Of a DNA stretch of 64,000 bases, positions 25,901 through 40,212 are shown in pieces (position 1 is the first letter of the stretch; each line of letters begins with the position of its first letter). The DNA is from Edolisoma coerulescens. Lineage: Eukaryota > Chordata > Aves > Passeriformes > Campephagidae. The notes beneath the pieces were generated by a model. That model did not search any database and was not told the origin of the DNA. It worked only from the letters and a program-made list of their open reading frames with translations. The position numbers and the translations under genes are program-made. The stretch lies in NCBI GenBank assembly GCA_013397115.1, contig VWZW01002314.1:496001-560000 (forward strand). The letters run 5' to 3'.

Positions 25901-28900
25901 ACTGGTACTTGGTCTTTTGTTTTCTAATGACAGGCAGTATTGATCTCACTGTACCTCTACTCATTGACTGAACATTATTAGGATAGGAATTTTTATTAAG
26001 ATGTGTATAAGCCACTGCCATATATTAAAGTCACACAATCTGTTTTGCTGACAGATATTATCAAGATCAGCCTCACCCCCTTTACCACATTAAATCATAT
26101 GTATATTCATATTTCTTAGGAACCTCAAATTTAAGATACATTTTGTAATGTCCTCTACTTAAATTGAGTCAGAAATAAAGAGGAGAAGCTCAGTCTTTGT
26201 TGCATATTATCTTTGGTGGCATTCAAATTATTTCTACACTATTAAGCATATTTCTAATTTCAATTGCTCTTCATTATTTAGAAAAAAAAAAAAGAAATAA
26301 AAAGGAGCTAGAGTTTATTTCCAAATGGTTTTCCATTTCCCTTAGATTCAGCATCTTTTTACTTTTTCTTATCCCTGATGCATTGCCATCTCAAACATGA
26401 AATTATGAAACTAAATGTACAGGAAACTTTCTTTATGTTGGATATATTTCCCCCATCATTAATTGCCCTTCCTGTACTTCTTTTTGTTTGGTTACTTGGT
26501 ATGAAATTTTGATGGTTTTTATACAGTAGAATAAATGGGTCACCACGTGTACACTGACTTCTCCAAAGTACTGTGGATTCTCACAAGACTAAATCTCTCC
26601 ACACTTTGGATTAATCAATCTGATTACCTCAGAAAGCTATTATTTTTTTTCCCACTGTTGTCACGTCAGAAAGGCAACTAGATTTATTTACTCAGTGAGC
26701 ACTTGCTACAGAAATCCTTTATAAATCTGTTAAAAAGCTATTCTTATGCAGAAGCAGGTAATCTTAACTAAATTATTTAAATGTTACAACTTCCCAATAC
26801 CTTTCAAAAAATCTAGAACTTATTCAACTACATTTCACTTCATGTTTTCTTCAATTTCTAGGTTTGTTTAGTTTACTTTATCCTTTACTATCTTAAATGT
26901 GCACAAACACAAAAAAAGCCTGAGTGAATTGTTGTGGTTTTTTTCTGTCATTGAGTACTCTTTAGAGCCCTTTGTGTTTGAGCAACAATACTGTGATTTT
27001 ACTTCACAACCTTCTTCTGTATTTGGGGTTTCAGTTTTTCTTTTATATACATAATTGTTTCAAACAATAGTGTTACAAAGTGTCAGTGCTGGGCTGTTAT
27101 ATAGATATCCTAGGCTTCTGCAAAGTGGATGGACCAGCTTGGATCTAGCTGCTTTTGAAGTGAAAAAAAAAAAATTCTGGGATTGAATTCAGTTATCTAT
27201 CTGTATGTCTGTCTGCCTATCCATTTGCCAGTCGTATTCTTACTTTCAGTTTTCTTTAACTAAGTAAGACTTAAGAATAAATGGATAACATCATGCCATT
27301 CCCCCCTTATGGCTGAGGGGAAGAACCCAGGGAAGTGGGATTGAAATACAATCATCATGATTGATATTATTTGCTTGAGGCCTTGTCATTGTCTACTGGT
27401 AACAGATTTAGGCTCTCATTTCAGCTACATAAAGATACGGTGAGTTGAAGACAAGAAGGAAGCATCACTTTGGATTTGTTTCTTATTGCTTGCTTTTGTT
27501 TTTCCCACAAAGACTCTAAGAAAGAAGGCTCTCTGTTATGCTTAAAGTGTCTTAATTCCACAGAAAATATACAGTGGGCTAAAATCCAATTGACAAGGTA
27601 AAATCAAACTAAAATTAAACCTCAAATATCCTGCTACTGTATTTGAAGGCATGTACATGAAACTAAGTCTAAAGAAGCATTTGGTCCTCAATTCATTATA
27701 AATTTAATTTTTAGAAAAGACCAAAAATGTTTTAGAGGAAAATAAGCTGTTTCTCTGGGTATATGACACTTATAATCACATCTCTTACTTATGCATCAAG
27801 AACAAAAAGTAGATCCTCTACACTAATCATGAAAAACTGAACAGATGGTTATTCATACCTAAAAAAATGGACACAAACATCCAAGATGTACTCAAGCTTA
27901 TTCTGTTTAGCATTATCCCTATTTTTGATTTGATCAGATTTCTGAACAGCAATAAGTAAGTTCATGGAAAACACGTTGATTATATGACAATGACAGTTTA
28001 CATTACAGTTGAAAAATACAGTCGAAAATAGGTATCACTTTGCAGCATGTGAAAATATTTCTTCAGGAGAAACTAGATTTGTTCTCTCTAAAAGTCAAAC
28101 TCAATGGAAAATGAATATAATCAAAGAATAAAGAGAATGAATAAAATCAATCTTAACTGTTGAAGAATCATTAACAATCTAATAACTTATAACAAACAGG
28201 AAAATATTCCCTGTTTTAACAATTTCAAACATTACAGAAATGATACACAAATATGCTGAGGTGGGGTTTGGTTTTGTTCAGGTTTTTTGAGAAACAAAGG
28301 CAACAAAATAATGGGAAAAAATGGGTTTATGGTCAAGATTTGGGCTAGGATTACAGTTTCTTGGGGAAAATATACCAGAATATATCTCATTATATTTGAT
28401 GCTTGAAGTAATGTGTGGACTAAGGAAAGCTGAGGACAGTGGGACCCATGCTAAAAACAGGAAACCAAACAGTTTCATTAAGGTCAGCCCTGCAGCTTCC
28501 TTTCAAAAGTCATGTCTAAGCATAGGGCTAAATTTGTGGTTAGAACTATGGAAAAGAAACCTAGGTGAGTTTTATCTCTTGTGAAATTTTCCAACACTCT
28601 GAGGCTCAGCCTCAATGTCCAGGTGTTTCAGCTAGCCCTGACACTCTTGGTTATAGCCTATATTGGTGCTCTTGAAGATGATAGATTTGAGAAATTAGGT
28701 GCAAGACAAGTGACATGGATGGTGCTACTTCCAGCATCAGCAAGAAATGATGGCCAGAGATGAGGACTGACTGATCTGTAGGGTTTCTAGGGGTGTAGCT
28801 GAGGAGGAGGAGCAGCAGGTCTCTTGAAGTGTGCTAGCAGCTGTAGCCTGGTTACGTTCTTTTGTGACAAAAGACCGAGACAATTTGTGGTGAATGGCTT

Positions 28901-31900
28901 TTCATTATGGCAAAACAGAAACTCAAACTGCAGACAAAGGCAGTTGAAAAAGGCTGAGACATCTGAGGGTAATCACAAAAGACCAGCAATGCCATGGATC
29001 AAATAATTTGAGTTGTGGGAATATGTTTCAGTCTTTGAAAAGATAATTTCAGGAGAAGCAGGGTAAATTGAAGCCCTGAGGTTGAGGTCAGCAGAAGATG
29101 TTGATCCTGGGACCAAAACGGGATAACTGGTATGACCCATATCATTTGGATTGAGATTGCTCATGAAGCACAGAAGCCTTTTTTATTTACGGAGTTTCTT
29201 TGCAGGTAGTGCTGGAACAGTTAAGAGTCTTCACAGCTCCGGTAGCTCTCTTTTTAGACAAAGAAGCCACAAGAACTAATGACGATGGATTTGAACCTGT
29301 CTAAGCAGTTAACTCTGGTATCAATAGGCCTTCTGTATGGAAGAACAAGAAAAATCACCATTTCAAGGTCAAAGCAAAGACCAAAATTTATCTGGGCTAC
29401 CAAGGTAGATTTTCAAGAGAGACCTTCAGTGAATTGCACTGAAAAGTCTCATGGGAGAAGCCAATAGAAACAAGAATATGATTTGGAATGAGCTGACATA
29501 CTGAGGATAAAACATGGATGTCAAGTTGTTGTTAAAAATCCCTGAGTTTGAAAGGAAACTCATGTTCGTTTTTGAATCATCATTTAGTACTTGAAAAAGA
29601 TTTTACATGTCTGGATTTTTTCACAAATTTAGGTGCTTTCTGGATTAAAGTCATACCTAAAAATTTGAAAAGTCAATATTGATGTTCTGAAAATGTATTT
29701 TTTGCTTAAGTATGATTAAAATTAGTAATAGACCTTTAAAATATATTGTACAATGTACATTGTTTTTTCTTGAAGAAACACCAGTATTCCTATAGACCTA
29801 AGGCAGGACTGTGTTGCCAAAAACTTAAGATGGTATTTCACTCTGCTCTCTACATATCAGAGACCTGTCTGTACTCAAAATTAAGGTGGAAATTCCTGTT
29901 TCTCTTCTGGTTACATCCTCATAAAAGATGAGCTCCATATTTAATTTTTATGTATAACATTCACATGACCTAGAATCTAAAGTGCATGAAGAGGTTTCCA
30001 AAAGTTCATGGATTTATTGAAAACTTCTACATTTTACATTCATCTGGCTGTAATTAATGCCAGGGTTTGTGCTATTAAGGCAAAACTGAAGAAAACAGTT
30101 TATTAAGTCTGTGCCAGACCCCAGGGCCAAATTGGAGACATTGCCTTTAAAGACCAGCAATTTATATTGATCTGCACTTCTGCCAGAAGGCATTTGGTGA
30201 CTGTAAAATGCTAGAGAAAACACAGACATTTTTTGGAAATTAATACAATCAAAGTAATGTTGTTTATTGAATTTAGGCTTCACTTTGCTTAAATAAAAAG
30301 GCTGCATGATGAATTATTTCTTCTTTCCTTTTCTTCCTATATCAATACCCAGAGGTGAAAATTTAATCAAACCAGTATTTACTATGTATATTCTACCATG
30401 CTATACAGAGAATCTTGTTATGTGTGAAAAAAAAGGAACACACTAGGCTCCTGGACAACTATAGGTGGAATATCTTATTCCTACATGAGTCTCCTTCCTT
30501 TGTCAGAGATTTGGTCCTCCTGAGTGATGCAGAACCACACAGAAACAAACTGTGATCAGTTATTTCAGTAAAAAGTTGGATCAGAAGAAATTATCACAAC
30601 CCATGGCAAAAAAAAAAATATGAACAATTGCCTCCTGAGAAAGATGTCTAGCACCTCATGGGATTGGAAGCACATAAGATCAGGAACAAGAAGTTAAAAG
30701 GAATTGGAATCAAAACTGAAATACACTTCAGTGAAGTGGAAATGAAGTTCTACAGGAAAAGGTAGTTGTGAGGTTTTCGAGCAGTGTATGAGTATTTCAT
30801 TCGACAGCACTCCTTAGATTGCTGTGTCTATTCCTTTGACTCTAACTCATGTGTCACATTTTACAGTGGATTTATTAATCATTTTCTGTATTTCAAGTTC
30901 AGTCAAAAGATTACACAATTTTCTACCTCATATGTTTATTAATACAATTCATACCATAGCTTTAATAAAAGGGAAATATTTTCACATCACAAAGTTCTGA
31001 CATTACAATCTTGGAAAAAAAATAATCCCTGGACATGAATAAACACTGTGAGTGGCCATTGTCTATTTTAAATATTCTGTTCTTGTTTAAAATACATTTT
31101 CTGGGTTTCCTCCTCCTACACATACCAAAATTCAGATGAAAGCTAAATAAAAAATTTGCAATCTGTTTTGTTAGTCATCAGTATTTATGTGGCAAGTATT
31201 CAAACAAAAAATCTGCATTTTTACAGTAACTGTGGTTTAAAAAGCTGATACTAAAGTTCTATTCAACTTCAGCTTATATGAAAAAAACAAATACAGGATT
31301 CAATAATGTGAGATTCATTCAAGCAAAATGAAGCTTAATTGTTTTCATTATTAAGGTATAGAGCATAATTTCCATGGACCATGTCCTCTCACAATAATAA
31401 AATTGAATTAATTAATCAGTAAATAATGCACGAGAATACAACATTCAAAGCATACTGAGACTGTGGAATGAATTAGTAGATATGCACCCATACTTTATTA
31501 TAAAGCAAGTTTATCTGGAGTGACTACACTTATATGATTTTAAAAGGCAATAGCCTATTCATAAGCAAATTCTATAGGTCCCTGCTAAGCATGAAATGGA
31601 AGTATTTAGCAGATATTAATGGAACAGCTTTGTTAGAGGCAATATGTTTCTTTGACACTATAATTTAAAGTAGGAAGCAAAGATTGAATATTTCTGATAA
31701 TAAATTAGTGATATAAAGGGCTATTTAATTTTGTTTTCCCATTGCTTGTTAAGGTCTATCTGGAGGTAAATTTCAATGCTATTAACCATTTTGAAGAAAT
31801 AATAATTTACGTTATTCCTGTGATTATATAGAAAACTATTTTTATAGCCTTGGAGGGAATTAGAACAGATTCTTCCCCTCTTCCACTTCTACTCTATGCT

Positions 31901-33177
31901 TTCTGCTTCGTTCTTTCTATTCTTCAGAATTATCCAAAGAGAATTCTTTGTCATACAGAGTTCTTGATTTATCTCTACATCCTGTTCTTTCAGTGATCTT
32001 GCATGTCATTGTCTACATCTGAACTAGGGGACAGAGGAACTTTTTTCCTTTCTCCCATACTGAGAAATTCACCCTACCTGCATTGGTGCAAATGGGTCCT
32101 CTTTAATTTTTAATTATTAAGATTTCAGAGAAGAGGACTCACATGTCTGTCCTTTAAGGAAAATCAACGAAACTAGTTAAAACATCAAACTTCACTTTAT
32201 TCCTTCTCCATTAATGAATTAATCCTGAGTTATTTTGTCTGTTCAGGACTACAACTTCTTTAAGGTAAATGGAAAATTTCTACTTCTTAACTTGACCTAC
32301 CTTTTAAGCATGAAGTATTATTAGAGGAAGAAAGTATACTGTCTGGTGACTCTCAAAACAAAAAACCACTCAGAGTTACTGGTCTGGTTACATTTTGACA
32401 ACCTAGGCAGTGATTCCCTGAACCAAACCTGAATTAACATGTGAAAGTTTTTCTTCTCTTCACACCCGTTTGAAATGAGTCAGCACACCTCCCAAACAAG
32501 GAGTATCATTAGATAAATAACCAATGTTGTGGTGATGTGACAGGCTAAAACAGATCTGCCACACGTAGGTCAATTCTCAATAACTTGTCTTAGGGAAGTG
32601 GTCCTTGTGAGCTAGTCTGGTCAGAAGTACCTTTAGAAATTCTGAGTGAAAAGTATTTCGTATCAAGATCCAGTGGGAATTTTTTTAGTAAAACATCTCC
32701 TATGTGTGTTGAACATATTGTTTCACCCTGCAATAACACTCAGATGAACAAATCATAATTAATCCATATTGGTATTTATCAAGATGAGGTATTAATGAAA
32801 ATGTTTAGAGAAGATAGAATATTTCTATCTTTCTTCTACTTTTCCAAACACAGGAATTTTTCGTTCCTAAAATAAAGTCAATATACTCATTTATTTTGCT
32901 GAGTAACTCAAATTGACTACGGCAAGAAAATGACTGTGTCATCTGAATATTTTTAGGTACACGTATCGTGATATGGAATACATTTTTGTCCATATGTTGC
33001 AAAGAAGCCTATGATTTTATGCTCAACAGCTGTTCTGTCACTTCTCTAGCATTATAGAGACATTATTATATTTGTCAGTAACCTAGCACAGTTGACAAGG
33101 ACAAAAAAAAGAACCTTTCTTCCTGTCACATAAAACATGTTATTAGCTGTCAACAGCTCCTCAAGTTCACATCAAAC
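22908..33177. other. Gene-free AT-rich unique sequence
   Basis: No gene recognised in about 10 kb. It contains a 42-bp A-rich purine tract at 23519-23560, a degenerate CTAT/CTGT patch near 27195-27235, and a moderately GC-richer stretch at about 28590-29260 with several short open frames on both strands but no domain. A long pyrimidine tract ending in CAG at 24543 resembles an acceptor but has no matching donor nearby. Confidence 0.65.
23519..23560 (+). repeat. A-rich purine tract
   Basis: There are 42 consecutive purines on the plus strand, mostly A runs separated by GG or GAGG. It is low complexity, with no retroelement body adjoining. Confidence 0.85.
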
Positions 33178-33398
33178 ACTACTGGCACAAGAGACGCATT
33201 TCTTTGCTGAGAGGGTGGCCAGACACTGAACAGGCTTCCTAGAGAGATGGCCAATGCCCCAAACCTGTTGAGATTTAAGGTGCATTTTGACAATGCTCAT
33301 AACAACATGCTTCGAGTTTTGGCCAGCCCTGAAGAGGTCAGGCAGTTGGACTGGATAATGGCTGTATGTTCCTTCCGACTCAAATGTCTGTTCTATTG
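33178..33398 (+). mobile_element. CR1 3' end, different and older subfamily
   Basis: This is a plus-strand CR1 3' fragment of about 220 bp. It runs through GGCCAGACACTGAACAGGCT, the CTTCCTAGAGAGATGGCCAA block, the TGACAATGCTCATAACAACA block and GGTCAGGCAGTTGGACTGGA. It ends with CCTTCCGACTCAAATGTCTG then TTCTATTGAT, a pentamer-type (TTCTA) tail rather than the octamer of the other copies. That marks a different CR1 subfamily, and I do not name it. Divergence from the remembered consensus looks high, so it is probably an old insertion. No coding capacity remains. Confidence 0.85.
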
Positions 33399-36300
33399 AT
33401 CCTAAACTAACAACTTAAAGGACTTCTCTCCCATCAAATGAGATATTTGTTACACATTAGAGAGAATTTGTGACTTTTTCTAATAAATAAGTTTCTCCAA
33501 AGAAATGTGTTTTCCTCTAGTATATAATTCATGTTTGAAAAATATTACCTTATTTTACGCTACTTTTATTATTGTTGTTATTAATGTGTTGTGGGCATTA
33601 ATGGAATATTTTGTTTTCAAATATTATATTATTTTGACCGTTTTAAGAATGTAATGAAAATAATTTTTAATGACTGAGAATTTGAAACAACTATTAAACT
33701 CATGATGTTGTAAAAGCAGGTAAGGAAAGTACGGAGGTCATAACATATTTTAAACAAGCACTTTACGTATTTTACTGGTCAATGTTATTATAGGTTAGTT
33801 GAATTAGTAACAGAGAGATGAAAGGCTCCCAACATTATTAAATTCCTCCATCTTTCATCTATTATTCAGGGTAGTCTTTACATCTTCAAAAGGAGGATGT
33901 TGCAGCTGATCAATTTTCAGAATCTTTAAAACTGCTTGGTTTCGCTGCTTTTCTCAAAATTAAAACATTAATAAAACATTAAAATTTCTTCATATAATGT
34001 TTTCTGGGCTCTATACAGTTAAGAGTCCATAGGTTATTCATGTTCATTATTCCAACTCCAATGAGAAGAATCAATGGCTGCCAAAATACTGTTTTAAAGA
34101 GAAATTCCCACAAAGAGGAGGAGAAATCATACGGTCTCAATTAAAGAACCCCTCAACTTCTACAGTGCAGCAAAGGCAATTCAAGAGGGAACTGTGTGGA
34201 TGTGGAACTGCTACATTCAAAATAAGTTTCAGGGTAGAAAAGACAACATAGCTTAAAAAAGTAACTATTTGAAGTATAAGCCACATCAAAAAGATAAGAA
34301 GACAATACTGTTGGAGAAGGTATTCATGGAAATTTTTGGTTCAAAATAGTGCATTTTAACCATTCCTCAAGAGTTCTCCTGGTTATAAGATTAAGGTATT
34401 ATTTTCCTTATGTATGCTGGGCTTCAGTTTTATGGAAAAAAAAATAGATTCAGAATTTAAATCCAAGAAAGAAACCACACCCTCAAACACTATGTATTAA
34501 AAAATATCTCTCTGCCTTGGAAAGTGGCATCCACATTATAACTCCAGAGGAGTCAAAGACAAATCGCTATACTTATTTACAAAAAGCAAGAAGCTGTGAA
34601 GACTTACTTAGGAGAGCTTTCAAGGGCAATTCAATTTGGAAATCTCAGACTTCTTTAAAATGGAAGCACTTGGCTCATACGTAAAGAACTAGAGATGTTT
34701 TTCTCTCTGGAAGTCCTTATAGTTATTCATTGGAAAAACAGCCTGAAAACTTTTAATTTTAAAGGTAATGCTGATAGTTATACGTCAGAATTGTGCTCAT
34801 AACCTTTCCTATCCTTTCCCCTCAGAATGATAGTACTTTAAACAATTATTAGCTGATATACAAAAGGAAACACCTGAGTAGAAATCCTGCAGTCAGAAGT
34901 CCTTCCTTTTCTGCTGCATTTTGTAACTATTAAGTAGCCAGACTTACTTTCACTGGCTCTGTCTCCAGCTTCTTGAAATTTTGTGTTCTTTTTCTGCATT
35001 ACATCTGACCTTTACCAGCATATTGGAAAAAAAAAAAGGAGATTTCATGGACCATGAAGAAAAGTTTTTTATGAAAGTGTTTTGAATGAAAAACAATCCA
35101 GGGTTTCTGCTTATACGTAAAGACAAGATAGCAACAAACCGAATAACAGAGTGTAACACTTTCACCAAATTCTTTGAGACATTCCTCATGTAGAGGATTT
35201 AATGGTTACTACCAAATTTACTTGCTTGAGGTATTTGATGTTACACAGCATTTTGATTCAGCAGAGTAATGTGACAATGAACATAAATCACAATACAAGT
35301 ACAAATTGTGTGTAGCAGAGTATACTAACTGCAATACATATTTAGTTTACAACATAAATGTGATTCTCAGTGCCATTCTCTATAACATACTCACTATCGA
35401 CATGGTGGGTATCCCCGGAATCTGGAAAGAAATATAAGTACTTAAACCAGCTTAAGTCCATTGTGCTCCTTTAATATTTGTCAAGTATTTATTTTCTATA
35501 CTGCATATTGAACTAAACCATTTATACAATAACCCCCACCATAATGGTCTGACAAACTCAGGAAGACATTTATAATCTTTTGGTTAAATCAAGGACAAAC
35601 AGTAACAGCTGGTTCATTCACTGAGCTGATATAACTGCTTGATGAGGTCAGCTGATATAACCAGTTGATCCACTCAGTGGTTGTAGCCACTTCCCTAAAA
35701 TAAAAGCCACCCCTGGTTCCCTTTGTGCTGACTTAATTTCAGCTTTATTTCCAACAGCTGTGGTCAGCCCTTCCCCACAGTTTCCCCTGGGATTAAGGAG
35801 CATGTTGTCCTTGTCTATATTTCTTCCACTGTAGTGATTTATTGATCAGTCACACCAAGAAAACACAGCTTATTGGGAGCTGCTAACTCAGCGGAAACTC
35901 ATGAAACAGGAGGTTGCCCATTTGAGCCAACTATTCTAACAGGTAATTCTTCATATTTTTGAAACGAAACTTATAAATAATTTTACTTTTCATTGCCATC
36001 ATATCGCTTTCTTGGCATTTACTTGAAATGTCCCAAAACATTTTTCTGGAAAGCAACTAGGGAAATGACTGGCCTAAATACCTCCAAAATTAGTTTGATG
36101 ATGATTCCAGGTGAAGATACATAATTTATTTCTTTTATGGAAGTTTATTTTGGATATTTGTGTAGAAACACGGATACTACCTTGAGTTCTGCATAACACT
36201 GCCTTTCCCACTTACCATTTCCTTTTTTACAAGCATGTTAAGAGTTCTTAGCAGCTTCATAAAAAAAGAGTGAACTAAGTCACATTACCTAAAACTTACA

Positions 36301-37296
36301 TTAAGGAAAATGGTTTGCTCTGTAGCTTTGGATTTTATGATTCTTTCACAGTCATTTTAGCATTCTAGAACACCAGATAAAAAAAGAATTTATGTGACAG
36401 TGCCAAAGCTATTTTTCAATAGAGTTTACCATATCTTTGCAAATTATATTTCTGAAGCCCTTGTTTTTAAACTGTAGCTGAGCTAACTATGATAAGTTAA
36501 AATCTAATATTCTCAATATCAAGGCATATGTAAATGATTTGGGAAATCATTAATAGTTTAATCTTAAGGTTTTTCACTATTACTATTAGTAAACCCAGGT
36601 TTCCCTGTCTTAAGTAAATTAAATTATACTGGGGGTATCAACACATTAATTGATCCAAAAGATGAAAAGGAACATGGGAATAAAAATTTCAGATAATAAA
36701 TCACTGAGAATCTGACATCTTGGGGAAAAAAAGTCTTCATAAAATGTCATAGTATTGTACCTAGAGGCAACATTTGCTCTGTGTTATAGAAAAGATCTAT
36801 TCCCATTTATTCTCTGACAGGAGATTTAAGGCAAGCAATCAGCCAAGCATGGCATGTGTGCTCTCTGAAGGAGAGGCATTTTAGGTGGGTGACACTGTTT
36901 TGATATACTATCTTCTTGCATCACAATATTATTTGGAAAAGACTTGTGCACCAAAGACTCATCCCCCCACTCGTATATGTGCAGGAGTGTGCACACAGGC
37001 AAAAATCTTTCCTTTTTCTAGACTTTATTCATGCTAAAAAATTCCATATCAAGCAAAATCAAAAGCAGACAAAGAAAACTAAACCTTCTTCTCTCCACAA
37101 GATACTGACAGGATAGCTGACTAAGAAAGTTAATCCATTCAACAAAGAGGATGGCAAGATCTGAAAGTCTACTATAAGAAGCTCCTTAGGAGGCACAGTG
37201 CCTCCTTTTAGGAACCAATGTAACAGTATGCCTTCTCATAAAAAAAACCCAAGCAAACAAACCAACCAAAAAATAATCAATCATAGTTTAAGTAGG
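33399..37296. other. Gene-free AT-rich unique sequence
   Basis: No gene, RNA gene or repeat recognised. Open frames are under 80 codons and unremarkable. Confidence 0.7.
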
Positions 37297-37422
37297 TGTC
37301 ATGGCTTATCCATACCTAGAACAAAGCACGCAGCCACTTGCTCACTCTCCTCCAGTGAGATGTGGGGAGAGAGTCAGAAGGGTAAAAACAAAAAAACTCA
37401 GGAACTGATATAAAAAGAATGC
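37297..37422 (-). mobile_element. 3' end of an ERVL-type LTR, minus orientation
   Basis: On the minus strand this reads ATATCAGTTCCTGAGTTTTT, TTGTTTTTACCCTTCTGACT, CTCTCCCCACATCTCACTGG, then GAGAGTGAGCAAGTGGCTGC and an end near ...GCCATGACA. It matches, block for block, the last 120 bases of the LTR at 7031-7612. The rest of that LTR is not present beyond 37422, where a GC-rich block of unknown origin begins. It is therefore either a truncated LTR or the U5-like end of a related LTR family with a different 5' half. Confidence 0.7.
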
Positions 37423-37920
37423 TGGCTCTTCAGGACCATCTGTAAGGATTTTGTGGCCAGCATTGTAGCTGGTGGTGACCCAGCCTTTGGCCTGGCCTAG
37501 TCTGGTCTGACCTGCTGTGTTGCTCAGGAGCTAGAGAGGTGTGGGAGGGGACAGCCTGACTGGCTGTGATGATGCTGGTCAGCTGTGACCGTGTGCTAGC
37601 AGCTGCCAGGAGAGGCAGGAAGGTCAGCAGTACTGTCCCACAGACACTGGAATAGGGAGGCCAGAATTGTGCCCCCAGCCCTCCCATGGGCAGAGAGACA
37701 GCCAAATACACTCTGAGCACCCATAACCAGGCTTTGCCTGGCCACTGGCTCCAGCCTGCGGGGCTCTGGGTGGATCCAGGTCTCCCCTTACTGGTGCACA
37801 GTAGTCACACTCCTATGTGGTGGTGGGTGTCCCTCAAGGCAGAACACCAGCTGGGTGCCTTTGGCATGACAGGAAGAACAAAGAAGTGCTGTGGCCTGGA
37901 GAGGCAAACAGGCTGAAGCT
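37423..37920. other. GC-rich block of unknown origin beside LTR end
   Basis: About 500 bp strongly GC-rich against AT-rich surroundings, abutting the minus-strand LTR end at 37297-37422. Open frames of 96 codons (minus, 37430-37720) and 76 codons (plus, 37686-37916) cross it. They look like low-stop-density chance frames: no domain, hydrophobic and proline-rich mixture. The simplest reading is that it is the 5' half (U3) of the same LTR element, from a family I do not recognise. Alternatives are a separate repeat or the remains of a GC-rich exon. Confidence 0.4.
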
Positions 37921-40212
37921 GACAATAACACCAGAGGAGCTAACCAAGGGAAAATGGACCTAAGCAAGAGAGAGTCTGATAGAAAGTCCATATGAACACC
38001 CGGGAGCAAAACATGAGATAAAGGTTATAAAAACATCCTACGTTGCTAACGTTTACGGAACCAGGTCAACCAGATCTTATCACACTGCTACCTACAACTG
38101 CTCAAGACAACCAGTTCTAAAACAGAGACAGACACTAAGTCCTGATGACTCACAGAATTATGGCAGAATAGAGATCAATCACTGTTAGCTCGTAAAGAGT
38201 AGAAGGAGACGTTTAAAACCAGCATTCCCTCAGGAGAAACCAGGAAGTGTGGGGAAGGGCTTCACAATCAACACACTTAATCTTCCATGCAAAGAACCCT
38301 GTGCAAACTAACTGGATACTGGCATCTTAGTGCTTGGACACTCACAGTTCGTTTATACGTGTCTTGGGGCTTGTGGGTATGAGAATGTGAGAGACTGAAA
38401 TCAGTTGAGGTTTAAAATGTGTTCATCTTTCTTTTCTATGAGGTTTTACACTGAGCTACACTCCTGCAGCAGTCTTGGAACATTATTTCCTTCAGGGCAT
38501 TCTGGAAATATTTATGTTTTCCACAATCTGCAAAAGATATGTATACTGCCGTAAGTAATGTGACATTCGTCTGTGTAATTACAACCTCTGAGATTAAATG
38601 CTCTGCTTATCAAAACGTGGTCATCTTTAGTGCTAAAACACAAAAGAAAGTCAGCATTTTAGGACTGAGTTCATTTCATCCTGACATCCTTCCCAGTTAA
38701 AAAAAGAAGTTCAGATTAACTGAAACCTCCAGAGGACAATGCTAGATGAATTACCTCGTGGTATTTCATGGTATCAGATTATATGGAATTAAATTTAGAT
38801 GCATAAATGTAGGAAAGCAATTAAAATGCCAAACCATATAAATTTAGAGCAATTTTCAGTGCCCTACATTACTTGAGATATGTGCATAGCCCTGCTATTG
38901 CTGACACAGGATCTATGGGTATCCTTCCTGATTTCAAGATGCAACTTCACAGATCTCCTATCAAAAAATGTCCACTGTCCTATGGGACTGCACGGGGCAT
39001 ATGGGACATTCAGACAGAGCAGGAACATACTATCCAGCTGCAGATGACATTGGCCCTTACAACACAGACTTCTGTCACCCCCCAGCTATCACCTGGTCAC
39101 TGTTTGAGAATGCTGGTACCCTGTGCAAAAATCCCTATCAATCACCTTTTTAACAAGCACTCTGCCCTTCAGTATCTGTGTATCTGATCCACTTTTTTCT
39201 GGTTTCCTTTTCTTGAAAATAGCCTGGTTGTTGTCTGGAATCAACAGTTCCTTAGTTTTAGTATGTCTTTCGCAGTACAAAGCATTTAAAGTCTTATTCT
39301 TACAGTAAAGAGTGATTTGGCAGGATCCATGAAAACGTCCTAATGTCCTCTACCCATGACATGTATTTATTGTGTGACAGGCCAGCTGACTGCTGTCATA
39401 AACTGACTCTATTTTGTATTACAAACCTTCTGGCATATCCCAGTTATTCATAATTAACATGGTCCATAAAATGTATGAAACATTTGGTTGCAGAGAAGAC
39501 CACATAGCTGTGCATTTTAAGTTAATGAAATGACATATATAAGTATCTTGAATACATACAAGCCTAGAAATTTATTAATATTAAACATATTTAACACTGA
39601 GGCTTAAGAAACTGTTCTCTCTAAAGTCTTAGCAGAGAGTTGAAGCTATGCAAAGATGTCACTATGCTTGTCAAAACATACTGTATTCTCGCTGTCAGTG
39701 CTAGGAGTGTGTACTGTGGTTGTTTCTACATTTCATAGGAATCATAAGTCTCTCCAATTGGAGTTCCATCCTCCTCCTCTCATAAAAAGGTTCAACCAGA
39801 GAGTGCACCTCATTGAAAGTTTTTTGTCTTTACCCTGACAAAATATTAGTTTACTGGAGTGATATGGGAGATACTTAGAAATGAGCAACCCTACTGATAA
39901 TGTCAAGGATTTTTAAATCCTTTAAAAATAATTAGATTGTTACAAATACACTAAAATCCAATGTTGAGTTGAATCATTGCTAGCCTCTAGGTGTGCGAGT
40001 TCAATGAAGAAATAAAGGCAGAAAGTTAATATTAGGATATTAACAACCTCCCACTCATACTTTCTCCTAGTGAAAAAAAGAGAGGGATAGAAACTGAATC
40101 ATCCAATCAAGCAGTAACTGCAATTAGTGAAAATTTCAGAGCAGTAGATGTATGGGTACTCAAGATAGAAGTGACAGAAGAGATTTCTTCACATTTCTAC
40201 AACAACAAAGAC
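37921..40212. other. Gene-free unique sequence
   Basis: No gene established. Two overlapping plus-strand open frames, 38873-39187 (104 codons) and 38968-39153 (61 codons), lie in a GC-richer patch and are discussed as a finding. I see no family match and do not call them genes. Confidence 0.65.
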
